A stretch of DNA of 27,128 nt, from contig DFOK01000061.1 in NCBI GenBank assembly GCA_002376715.1, positions 1-27,128 of the forward strand. The letters are read 5' to 3'. Each line of letters opens with the position of its first letter. The stretch's first letter is position 1. The translations under genes and the position numbers were made by a program. Below, piece after piece: positions 15,562 to 23,500 of the stretch. Under the pieces are notes generated by a model. That model did not search any database. It was given only the letters and a program-made list of their open reading frames with translations, and was not told the DNA's origin. The DNA is from Bacteroidales bacterium UBA3543. GTDB taxonomy: Bacteria > Bacteroidota > Bacteroidia > Bacteroidales > UBA932.

Positions 15562-15955
15562 GGGGATGTCTGGTTTTGACAGCATATGATGACGGATGGC
15601 AAGCATGCCGAGCTTCGTGACCTGGCTCGTTAATCTCAGATCTCAAGCCATTAACTGGCAACAACAACTATGCACTCGCTGCGTAATCTAGACTAAGTCA
15701 GATTCCTTAATCGAGCCGGCCAGGCCGGTATCGACGAGTATCCCGCCGGACTTTAAGCGGACTATGTTCGGTAAACGGGGTATCATCCAAGTTCGCTGCA
15801 CGCGACTACTCCTCTACATCGCGTTAAGACACAGAGGATACGGGGGCGGTGGCAGGCCTGCAAGCAGTCTCCTCCCGACAATCAACAGCAGGATAAGCAT
15901 GTAGAAAACCCTCTGGCGCTATGTTTGGACGGCGGTTCGACTCCGCCCATCTCCA
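15562..15955 (+). ncRNA. ssrA: Transfer-messenger RNA (tmRNA)
   Basis: One-piece tmRNA of about 394 bases that rescues ribosomes stalled on broken mRNA. The 5' end GGGGATG (15562-15568) pairs with CATCTCC (15948-15954) as a 7-bp acceptor stem with one G-U pair. TGTCTGGTTTTGACAGC-type sequence follows, as in bacterial tmRNA. The T arm near the 3' end is a GGCGG/CCGCC stem around TTCGACT. The CCA end is not encoded: after discriminator A15955 the genome reads CAAAG. The resume frame at 15657-15686 encodes GNNNYALAA followed by TAA, the Bacteroidetes-type degradation tag with the ALAA end recognised by ClpXP-type proteases. Several G/C-rich complementary stretches between 15710 and 15880 fit the pseudoknots. 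Followed by a terminator at 15982-16024. Confidence 0.96.
15657..15686 (+). other. tmRNA tag reading frame (GNNNYALAA, stop)
   Basis: Ten codons starting GGC at 15657 and ending TAA at 15684-15686. The Gly start and NYALAA end match known Bacteroidetes tags such as GENNYALAA. The second residue here is Asn instead of Glu. Confidence 0.85.
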
Positions 15956-15981
15956 CAAAGTTGTTTTAGGTGAAAAAATTG

Positions 15982-16024
15982 ACGCAGAACTTTACGCCGA
16001 AAGGCGTGGGTTCTGCGTTTTTTT
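15982..16024 (+). terminator. Intrinsic terminator of the tmRNA gene
   Basis: ACGCAGAAC (15982-15990) pairs perfectly with GTTCTGCGT (16010-16018), with an inner ACGCC/GGCGT stem, followed by a run of seven T up to 16024. It starts 27 bases after the mature tmRNA end. Confidence 0.9.
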
Positions 16025-16058
16025 GTTACGTGTTGCGGGGTGCGTGTTACAAGTGGAG
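16024..16058 (+). repeat. Heptamer-period degenerate repeat E
   Basis: Directly after the tmRNA terminator, seven-base units TGTTACG, TGTTGCG, GGGTGCG and TGTTACA follow without a gap, then AGTGGAG. They are the same NGTTRCG type as repeats A and B, 10 kb away. The rest of the gap to 16195 shows weaker traces of the same period and no gene. Confidence 0.6.
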
Positions 16059-16195
16059 GGTGTAAGTTATGGGTAAAGTGTTGTGGGACTTGATTATGGT
16101 TCTCGCCAGGTTTTGAAGGGGAGGGTAGGAATGGTGATGCTGACTATTTCAGAATTGATCTTACCGACAATTACTGATTAATATTTTTTCTTTAT

Positions 16196-17125
16196 CTACA
16201 GAAAAAACAACGACACTCCCGCGATACTTATGAAGGCGCCGATAACCTCTATAACTTTCACTTTTTGCTTAAAAATCAGGTAAGATGGCAGAATAATGAG
16301 AACCGGAGTTAGAGCCATAATTGTCGAAGCTATGCCGGCATTGGTATATTGTACAGCCATCAGCGAGAGTGAAACTCCGATAAAAGGCCCTGTGATGGTG
16401 GCAAGAGTGGCATAAAGCATCCCACGGTGGTCATTTAGGGCATGGACAAGCTTTGGACTTTCCTTTCTAATCAGAAGGATTAATATAAATCCGATGGCAC
16501 CCATCACCGCTCTTATAAAGGTCGATGCGAAGGGAACCATTGCGCTTACCATAGTAGCACCCTCGGGGATTGCAGCATGATAGTGCCCCATTCCCACTTT
16601 GCTCAGCACCAGCCCCACTCCTTGACCAACTCCAGCGCCTATGCCGAGTAAGACTCCTTTTAGAGGAAGTTTAACGGCCATTTTGTGCCCTTGACCTCTA
16701 CTGAGGATAGACATGGCAATGCCCGAGAGAGTTATAATCATACCCAGCAGACCTTTCCAGGAAATGGTCTCTCCGATTAACGCCCAGCCCGTGATAGCTG
16801 CCACCGGAGGAGCCAGAGTCATGAAGAGTTGCCCGAAACGCGCTCCAATTATCAGGTAGGAGTTGAAGAGGCACCAATCACCAAATACATAGCCAACAAG
16901 CCCGGAGAGCAGCAGCCAGAACCAAGTCTTACCATCAGCAAAGCTCGGCAAGGGTGTGCCGGTCACAATCCAAAGGGTTGCACCGAGCATCAATAGCGAC
17001 AGTGTCATCCTTATGATATTTAGCTGCAGCGACCCTATGCGCTTCGTGCCAACTTCGGCAAAAAGCGCAGTCGCCGTCCAACTAACTGTCACCGCCAATG
17101 ATATGAGTTCTCCGGTGTATCCCAT
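16196..17125 (-). CDS. EamA/DMT-family transporter
   Basis: 309 aa with about ten hydrophobic segments arranged as two repeated five-helix halves, as in the drug/metabolite transporter superfamily (EamA domains). The N-terminal half begins MGYTGELISLAVTVSWTATALFAEVG and contains LAPPVAAITGWALIGETISWKGLLGM. The second half ends with the matching STIMALTPVLIILPSYLIFKQKVKVIEVIGAFISIAGV, with a conserved Pro and Glu/Lys pair in each. The start is ATG 17125; a longer frame opens only at a TTG (17137) that lies inside the -7 box. It is a single gene facing the tmRNA terminator, and divergent from the SGNH hydrolase. Substrate unknown (amino acids or metabolites are usual for the family). Confidence 0.9.
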   Translation of the reverse strand: MGYTGELISLAVTVSWTATALFAEVGTKRIGSLQLNIIRMTLSLLMLGATLWIVTGTPLPSFADGKTWFWLLLSGLVGYVFGDWCLFNSYLIIGARFGQLFMTLAPPVAAITGWALIGETISWKGLLGMIITLSGIAMSILSRGQGHKMAVKLPLKGVLLGIGAGVGQGVGLVLSKVGMGHYHAAIPEGATMVSAMVPFASTFIRAVMGAIGFILILLIRKESPKLVHALNDHRGMLYATLATITGPFIGVSLSLMAVQYTNAGIASTIMALTPVLIILPSYLIFKQKVKVIEVIGAFISIAGVSLFFL

Positions 17126-17134
17126 AACAGGCGG

Positions 17135-17142
17135 CAAAGATA
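17135..17142 (-). promoter_or_regulatory. -7 promoter box of the EamA gene
   Basis: On the minus strand TATCTTTG, an exact TAnnTTTG match, ends only 9 bases before the ATG at 17125. The transcript would have a leader of about 5 bases, so it is nearly leaderless. No -33 TTTG is visible. It decides the start, since the upstream TTG lies within the box. Confidence 0.5.
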
Positions 17143-17151
17143 GTTATTTTT

Positions 17152-17221
17152 AGTTTTGAGTGTGGAGTAAGGAGTATGTAGTTGGTGCGATATATAGGTT
17201 AGTTCTTAGTGTTTAGTGTTT
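17152..17221 (+). repeat. Heptamer-period degenerate repeat F, ten slots
   Basis: Eight units beginning AGT fall exactly seven bases apart in two blocks: 17152-17186 (AGTTTTG, AGTGTGG, AGTAAGG and others) and 17201-17221 (AGTTCTT, then AGTGTTT twice). The 14 bases between the blocks are two unit lengths, so the phase is kept. It fills the divergent gap between the EamA gene and the SGNH hydrolase. Confidence 0.6.
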
Positions 17222-17269
17222 TTTTGAGTGCCGGGGTATGGAGTTTTTAATTTTTCTCCTCTTTTTTCC

Positions 17270-17277
17270 TATTTTTG
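17270..17277 (+). promoter_or_regulatory. -7 promoter box of the SGNH hydrolase gene
   Basis: TATTTTTG, an exact TAnnTTTG match, ends 4 bases before the ATG at 17282. If it is used, transcription would start at or next to the ATG, giving a leaderless message. It also rules out the upstream in-frame start at 17228. Confidence 0.45.
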
Positions 17278-17281
17278 CACT

Positions 17282-17944
17282 ATGAAAAGAGCAATTTTAA
17301 TGGCGGTGGTGCTGCTATTTACGGTGGGTGCTGCTGCGCAGGAAAAATATCAGAAAGTAATTCCTCCCAGGCGTTATGAGGAGGCTAATAAAGAAGTGAA
17401 AGTGAGACCTTTAGCTGTATTATTCGGAGATTCGATTACCGATGCCTGGCCTATAATGAGTCCGGATTTTTTTAAGCTTAACAATCTTATCGGTCGTGGT
17501 ATTAGCGGAGAGACTACGAGTGATATGCTGATTAGATTCCAGAAGGATGTGGTGGCTCTGAGGCCGAAATATGTGGTTATTCTTGCGGGAACAAATGATA
17601 TTGCAATGAATGACGGGCCGATCTCTCTTGAACATATCCTCGACAATATAATCTCGATGTGTCAGATTGCCAAGGCCAATCTCATCCAACCTATACTTTG
17701 CTCGGTGCTGCCGGCTTATCTATACAGGTGGCGTATGGAGCTGACTCCTGCGGAGGAAATAATAGAGCTGAATGAGATGATCCGTGCCTACGCAAAAAGT
17801 GCCCGTATTCCTTATGTGGACTACCATACGCAGATGAAGGATGAGCGCAACGGACTTCAGGAAAATCTCGGGCCGGACGGTGTACACCCCAATCTTGAAG
17901 GTTATTGGATTATGGAGGAAATTTTGATTGACTACCTCAAGTAG
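17282..17944 (+). CDS. Exported SGNH/GDSL-family hydrolase
   Basis: 220 aa. Residues 1-19/20 are a signal peptide (MKR, hydrophobic core, GAAAQ), so the product is periplasmic or secreted. SGNH blocks in order: GDSIT with nucleophile Ser51, GISGETT (oxyanion Gly, about 73-79), GTND with Asn105, and DGVHPN with the Asp199-His202 pair. Such enzymes de-esterify acetylated sugars, lipids or peptidoglycan; in Bacteroidetes they often act on acetylated glycans. The length and layout are those of the small single-domain GDSL esterases. The ATG at 17282 was chosen because the signal peptide starts there and a -7 box lies just upstream. The GNAT gene begins one base after the stop, so they share a transcript. 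Substrate unknown. Confidence 0.92.
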   Translation: MKRAILMAVVLLFTVGAAAQEKYQKVIPPRRYEEANKEVKVRPLAVLFGDSITDAWPIMSPDFFKLNNLIGRGISGETTSDMLIRFQKDVVALRPKYVVILAGTNDIAMNDGPISLEHILDNIISMCQIAKANLIQPILCSVLPAYLYRWRMELTPAEEIIELNEMIRAYAKSARIPYVDYHTQMKDERNGLQENLGPDGVHPNLEGYWIMEEILIDYLK

Positions 17945-17945
17945 C

Positions 17946-18464
17946 ATGAACCCGCAAATTACTATCCGCCAGGCGACCAAAGAAGATATTGCTCTGATTC
18001 GCGAAATGGCAGAAATAATATTTCCTTACACATACGGGAAAATGCTCTCACCCGAGCAAATTGACTATATGATGGAGTGGATGTACTCTCCGGAAAATCT
18101 TGCTGCAGGATTGGATTCGGGACAGGAATATTTTATTGTGGAAATGGAAGGGGAGGCGGTGAGCTATGCGGGAATTGCGCCTCAAGAGGATGATCCCGAC
18201 GGCACCAAGGTATTTGAATTGATGCGCCTCTATATTCTTCCGGAACATCAGAAAACAGGACTTGGCAAACTATTGTTCGAGCACGTTTGTGACCATATTC
18301 GCAGCAAGGGCTTCGCTAAATGCAGAATGATGCTACATGTTAATCGCGACAATCCGGCAGTACAGTTTTACCTTCATCAAGGGATGCGAATCCTTTATAG
18401 TAAGGACTTTGACATTGGTAATAACTTCTGGATGACCGACCATATTATGGGCATGGATTTCTGA
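17946..18464 (+). CDS. GNAT-family N-acetyltransferase
   Basis: 172 aa, one GNAT domain. It starts MNPQITIRQATKEDIALIREMAEI, the typical first strand and helix. The acetyl-CoA loop is QKTGLGKLL (102-110) after LMRLYILPEHQ, and the last strand region has VNRDNPAVQFYLHQGMRILYSKDFDIG, the usual NxxAxxFYxxxGF pattern. It would transfer an acetyl group to an amine of a small molecule or protein; the acceptor cannot be read. It begins one base after the SGNH hydrolase stop; an alternative TTG start at 17928 inside that gene is less likely. It is convergent with the DUF362 gene across an 81-base gap holding an AT-rich 8-bp inverted repeat (18526-18549). Confidence 0.92.
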   Translation: MNPQITIRQATKEDIALIREMAEIIFPYTYGKMLSPEQIDYMMEWMYSPENLAAGLDSGQEYFIVEMEGEAVSYAGIAPQEDDPDGTKVFELMRLYILPEHQKTGLGKLLFEHVCDHIRSKGFAKCRMMLHVNRDNPAVQFYLHQGMRILYSKDFDIGNNFWMTDHIMGMDF

Positions 18465-18545
18465 CTTTAGCTGCCAAAATTCCATATTTGTCATAGATAA
18501 ATAACTATTCAATAGAGATTGATCGCTAATTTAACCCCCTGTAAA

Positions 18546-19688
18546 TTAGACTTCTACGAGTTCGTATTCACGTGAGCCCAGACCAATCTCTTCGGCATAT
18601 CGCAGTCCGGCGCTCCAGTCGGTATCTGGGTGGATCATTTTGAATTTATCCTCGCTCTCTTTCTGGTACCTATCATCACTTCCCTCGTGGCAACCACATT
18701 CGGGGTCCCCGCACCAGTCGTTGATAACAGGAGCGCGGTTGACCAGATCGGCGCAAGCCTGGTCCAAAGCCACAGGGTCAAATGATGCCATCATTCCGAG
18801 ATCCGGTACAATAGCTACATCGTTGTGTGCCCAACAGTCGCAATTGGGCGAGACGTTCATTATCAAACTGATGTGGAAGTGAGGTCTGTTGGCCAAAATT
18901 GCTTTAGTGTACTCCGCAATCTTGTAATTGAGTATCTCGGATGTATCCCACTCGGCAAGCACCGCTCCCGCATATTGGCAGAGAGCGACGCACTGTCCGC
19001 ATCCTACGCATTTATCGTAGTCGATTACAGCTTTACGCTCGGAATTGACCTTCACAGCTCCATAATTGCAGTGTTTTTCGCACACTTTGCAACCGATACA
19101 CCTGCGAGTGCTTATGCGGGGCTTGGAGGAGGAGTGGAGCTCCAGTTTCCCTGCAATCGAGGCACACCCCATTCCGATATTCTTAAGCGTTCCTCCGAAA
19201 CCTGTCTGCTCGTGTCCCTTGAAGTGGGTGAGGGATATGAAGATATCTGCATCCGCTACTGCGCGGCCAATCTTTGGAGAGGGACAGTATTTTGCCCCTG
19301 CCAGTTTCAATACGACCGAATCTGTACCTTTGAGCCCATCTGCGATGATTACCGGAGCATCTACCTGGAGGGGGTTGAAGCCGTTGCGAAATGCAGTCCT
19401 AAGGTGGTCAATGGCATTATTACGCAGTCCCAAATAGAGGGTATTGGCATCGGTGAGGAATACCCGCGCGCCCAACGATTTGAGCTTTTCAACCACTACC
19501 GATGCATAGTTTGGACGTATATATGCCATATTTCCCGGCTCCCCGAAATGAAGTTTGACTGCCGTAAATTGGTCTTTAAAGTCAATTGCTCCTATGCCGG
19601 CAGCATCCATCAAATGTCCGAGCTTGTCAAGAAGACCAAGTCCGGCCCTTGTCCTCAAATTGGTGTAAAATACTCTCGATTTCTCCAT
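18546..19688 (-). CDS. DUF362 domain protein with two [4Fe-4S] ferredoxin motifs
   Basis: 380 aa. The N-terminal half (about 1-190) is a DUF362 domain with FTAVKLHFGEPGNMAYIRP, TDANTLY and SLTHFKGHEQTGFGGTLKNIGMGC. Residues 197-237 form a bacterial 2[4Fe-4S] ferredoxin insert: Cys 197, 200, 203, 207 (CIGCKVCEKHC) and Cys 227, 230, 233, 237 (CVGCGQCVALC). A third Cys-rich stretch, DWCGDPECGCHEG, is near residue 335. It is presumably a cytoplasmic redox protein; the reaction of DUF362 proteins is not established. It is last of the minus-strand run addB-addA-phzF-DUF362, 71 bases after phzF, and has its own -7 box in that gap, so it may be separately expressed. Confidence 0.93.
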   Translation of the reverse strand: MEKSRVFYTNLRTRAGLGLLDKLGHLMDAAGIGAIDFKDQFTAVKLHFGEPGNMAYIRPNYASVVVEKLKSLGARVFLTDANTLYLGLRNNAIDHLRTAFRNGFNPLQVDAPVIIADGLKGTDSVVLKLAGAKYCPSPKIGRAVADADIFISLTHFKGHEQTGFGGTLKNIGMGCASIAGKLELHSSSKPRISTRRCIGCKVCEKHCNYGAVKVNSERKAVIDYDKCVGCGQCVALCQYAGAVLAEWDTSEILNYKIAEYTKAILANRPHFHISLIMNVSPNCDCWAHNDVAIVPDLGMMASFDPVALDQACADLVNRAPVINDWCGDPECGCHEGSDDRYQKESEDKFKMIHPDTDWSAGLRYAEEIGLGSREYELVEV

Positions 19689-19716
19689 AGTGTGTCAGAA
19701 AATTATTCAACAAGGG

Positions 19717-19724
19717 CAAATATA
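19717..19724 (-). promoter_or_regulatory. -7 promoter box of the DUF362 gene
   Basis: On the minus strand TATATTTG, an exact TAnnTTTG match, lies 28 bases before the ATG at 19688. A TTTC (one base off TTTG) sits 21 bases upstream at 19749-19746. This predicts a leader of about 25 bases and an independent transcript. Confidence 0.45.
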
Positions 19725-19759
19725 GAAATAATGATGGAATATCCTGAAATGGCATATTC

Positions 19760-20557
19760 TCACAAACGTATCATACCTTTGGAGTAGAGTCGGGCGGTGC
19801 CGGAAATGAGGATGCGGTCGCCGCAATCTTCGCAATAAAGAGTGCCTCCGCGGGGCGAAATCTGTTTGGCGGTCATAACTTGTTTGCCGAGACGTGCACT
19901 CCAATAGGGGATAAGCGTACAATGGGCCGAGCCGGTCACAGGATCCTCCAGAATGGTGCTCTGCGGGGTAAAGAAGCGGGATACAAAGTCCACTCCGGGC
20001 TCAGATGAGGGGGCGGTGATTATCACTCCACCGGGGTCCATATTTACCATATCAAAGAGGTTGCGGTCAATCTCTATATCTTCTACCTGCTGTTGTGATT
20101 GATATATGAGCAGGTAGTCGCGCTCTTTAAGCACTTCCAGCGGCTTGATACTCAAAGAATCATACGTCTCTCTTGGGAGTGTTGAGGGCAGTGCTGGTCG
20201 CGAAGGGAAGTTGAGCGTAAAGAGATCATTATCCACACCTACCCTCAATTCTCCGCCGGCGGAGGTGAAGAGTATCTCTTTTATGGGTTTGTCTGAGTTT
20301 CCGGCAATGATGAAAGCGGTCGCAAGAGTGGCGTGACCGCAAAGATCCATTTCGATGTCGGGGGTAAACCAGCGTATTGAATACCCCTCCGTGCAGCTGT
20401 TTTTTATGAAAAATGCCGTTTCGGCTACTCCATTTTCGGCTGCTATTTTCAGCATCAAATCATCCTGGAGCCAATTCTCAAGCGGTATTACGCAGGCGGG
20501 ATTGCCTTTGAAAATCTCGTCAGTAAAAGCATCGACATGATAAGAGTAAAGTATCAT
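19760..20557 (-). CDS. PhzF-family isomerase-like protein
   Basis: 265 aa, the usual size of the PhzF phenazine biosynthesis-like family (diaminopimelate epimerase fold, cytoplasmic). Motifs in order: YHVDAFTDEIFKGNPACVI (7-24), AETAFF with the conserved Glu46, RWFTPDIEMDLCGHATLA (62-79), and EDPVTGSAHCTLIPYW in the second half, which carries the conserved Asp and GSAH loop. PhzF proper isomerises trans-2,3-dihydro-3-hydroxyanthranilate, but most homologues have unknown substrates and no other phenazine genes are here, so a phenazine role is unlikely. It lies 21 bases after the addA-like gene, probably on the same transcript. Confidence 0.93.
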   Translation of the reverse strand: MILYSYHVDAFTDEIFKGNPACVIPLENWLQDDLMLKIAAENGVAETAFFIKNSCTEGYSIRWFTPDIEMDLCGHATLATAFIIAGNSDKPIKEILFTSAGGELRVGVDNDLFTLNFPSRPALPSTLPRETYDSLSIKPLEVLKERDYLLIYQSQQQVEDIEIDRNLFDMVNMDPGGVIITAPSSEPGVDFVSRFFTPQSTILEDPVTGSAHCTLIPYWSARLGKQVMTAKQISPRGGTLYCEDCGDRILISGTARLYSKGMIRL

Positions 20558-20578
20558 AAACTATAGTTTTATTGTTTG

Positions 20579-23500
20579 CTAAAACAGCGTTTTTTCTTCA
20601 TTTAAATTGACCTGTACAATATCGTTGTCTTTGAAGTACCAGATATATCCGGTAACTCCCGGAAGGCCCATCTGCATGAGATTCTTCATATAGTCGCGCA
20701 CCTGCTCACGATATTTTGCGTCATCGTGTTTTCCGAACTTATAATCTATCACAATTGTTTCATCCTTTCCCATGAGAATCCTGTCAGGGCGTTGTGTGTC
20801 TCCGTTTTTAATAAGTATCTCTTGTTCGTTAAGTGTATCGTAAGTACCATCAAACCAGTGTCTTTCTGCTACTGATTTTATTCTTTTAGCGAGAAAATTC
20901 TTCGCATCCTCACACTCGGATGCCTTTAGATCTCCATGGATAACAGCTCTGTTGACAGCATCATCCAGGTCATCTATTGTGCGAATTTCTGATAGTATAT
21001 CGTGGAGTACCAGGCCTTTGATACGGGGACTCTCCAAAGGATCCTTTTCAAATTCAAAAAAGTCGCGCGATCGGAATGACTGCTCGAGTCTATCACCAAT
21101 AGGGATTGAGCGGAATGATTTGACCGGTTTGGTCTCGATGCCATTTTCGAGTACTTTGACCTTTTCGGTTGCTCCTTGTTGTTCCCTGGCTATTTTCTTG
21201 GCATCACTATAGCGCCATTGGCCATTATTTGCGCGTGCTTCAAATAAATAACCATTTTCGCACTCTACTATTTTACCATCCTTTCCGCGTTCCTTTACAA
21301 AAGAGCTGAGTCTTGTCGCCATGCTATCATCTTTTGATTCATAAGGAGTGTAGATAACCATTTCAAAATAAGCACGTGTCATCGCAACATAAGCGATGTT
21401 CATAGTGTCAATATAGGTCTCTTTTCTTTCCGTTTCAAAATCCTTCTCGAAGCCTGTGTTGTCCTTTGTAGTGTATTTAACAGGAATCAGGCCTATGTTT
21501 TTTAGCTCATCAATATCCGGTATGCACCAGAGATAGGGAGGGATAGGGAAGGTTTTTACAGAGGTTTTTTCATTGAAAAATGGGATAATGACCGCTTTGA
21601 AGCCGAGTCCTTTTGCTTTGTGTATTGTCATTACACGCACAGCATTTTGGTCGGAAGAGGAATTGATTTTAACATTCTGACCACTTTCCTCCCACCACTT
21701 CAGGAATTCCGGCAAATCAGATCCATTACGCGTCATAAATCTATTAACCTCATCCAGAAATGCCTGTACAAACTCAATCTCATAGTCAGGAATCTCATCA
21801 TAAATACTTCTGAGCATCACCTCACAACTTTCATAAAGTGAGAGAGCTTTCAGATTATCTCTCTGATCCTCGTTAAATAGGGCAGTAAATATAGCCTCAC
21901 AACCCTCTTTAAGTGGCATTTCTGCTAATTCCTTACCGGTTAAATCGCCTATATTGCTCTCTTGATTCTCCGTAAAAAGAGTTTTGAGCATCAGCTGGTT
22001 AACCTGGTCATCCGGATTATCCCGGTATTTAAGGAGTGTCACAATCTTGAGGACTGCCCTGGAATACCCAAGCACCAGAACTTCTTCAGTGACAACGTTG
22101 ATCCCTTTTGAAATCAGTTTATCTACCACCATTTTGCCTTCCTTGTTGGTGCGGACAAGAATTGTGATGTCGCGTAGCTCATATCCATCGTCTGTAAGCC
22201 GTCCTATCTCGCCAAGATCCTTTATGTCATCCTCTTTGCCTGCAAGGGCATCCAGGGCCTCCTGCATCCAGGCCTTTTTATCCTCTTCATCAACTTCAAA
22301 CACTCTCACTTTAACAGCCCCGGCATCATAACGATTTAGGTTGCCTTGGTTATATTCCTTCTCCGGCATTACCTGACTACAGCCTGTATAAATATCTTTT
22401 ACGATAGGATCATTTTTTGTGATACTTTCAAAGAAATCGCTGTTAAATCGGACTATGGTATCAGCACTACGCCAGTTTTCATATTTAATTTCAGGTGTAA
22501 CCTTTTTGTTTTTAGGAAGATTCCTTAAAAGAGAGGAGTCGGAGCCTCTGAATCTGTAGATACTCTGCTTGACGTCTCCTACAATAAGATTGTCATTGCT
22601 ATTGGCGATGTTGTTGTTGATCAGAGGTTCGAAATTTTGCCACTGCAGCTTGGATGTATCCTGAAATTCGTCCAGCAATATATGGTCTATTCTATTGCCG
22701 ATTCTCTCATAAATGAAAGGAGTGTCGCTCCGATCAATTATTCTATTTAGGATGTCTGCTGTGGTGCTGAGAAGGACAAGATTATTTTCTTTGAGATATT
22801 TGTCCAGTTCTTTGAAAATATCGGTTGTAAGTCCAAGGAGATAGATGTTTTTTCGAATAGTTATTGCCGTGTTGTATGTGATAAAATGGTTGTCGAAATG
22901 AGTTTTTAAAGCATCAGCTTTAATATTGAGGCCTTTGAGATAATTGTCTTTAAATTGCTGGTATATCGTCTTGTCTTCTTTCAAACACCATGTGCTGGCA
23001 TTTTGTAATGTCTTGCTAAGGGAGTCAGGAATTATACCCTTGGCGATTTTGTCGATTCCATTTCTTGGTGACTTGTCGCCAACTCTCATTTTTGCAATTA
23101 TACCATTCACTCTATCGTACTCAATAATTATCTTCTCAGCCAGTACCTTTGCTTCACTTTCAAACTTTGTTGTAATTATATTAATTTCCTTTAGGAACTT
23201 TTTGATTTCTGCCTTTGGATCTATTCCGGAACCATCATCGACTCTATAAAGATATCCCGCTTCGCCTCTTTTTTTAATAAGAAAATCCTCTTTGTAGAAT
23301 AGGTCGGAAAACTTATAGAGTTCCTTTCTTACATCCCAGGAACGGCCATCATCAATAACGCTGCGTGAGTAATCTACAAGCCATTTCAACAAGGTTTTAT
23401 CCTTATCATCCCCGAGGGAGTCCATCATACGGTCGATTGCCTCTATAGTAGCACCTTCTGAGTCAAGTTCCACATCGTATGAGCCGTATTCTCCCAGTTC

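Noticed and set aside
17228..17281. Longer N-terminus for the SGNH hydrolase
   Set aside because: It would put extra residues before a normal signal peptide and run through the -7 promoter box.
18526..18549. CTAATTTA/TAAATTAG inverted repeat between the GNAT and DUF362 genes as a terminator
   Set aside because: The stem is AT-only apart from its ends and has no T run on either side. It is noted as an inverted repeat only.
18825..19787. Plus-strand open frame of 320 codons opposite the DUF362 gene
   Set aside because: The minus strand encodes DUF362 with eight correctly spaced ferredoxin cysteines; the plus frame has no recognisable domain and is a mirror of its codon pattern.
19760..20557. 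Phenazine biosynthesis locus suggested by the PhzF homologue
   Set aside because: No other phz genes are present, and PhzF-like proteins are widespread in organisms without phenazines.
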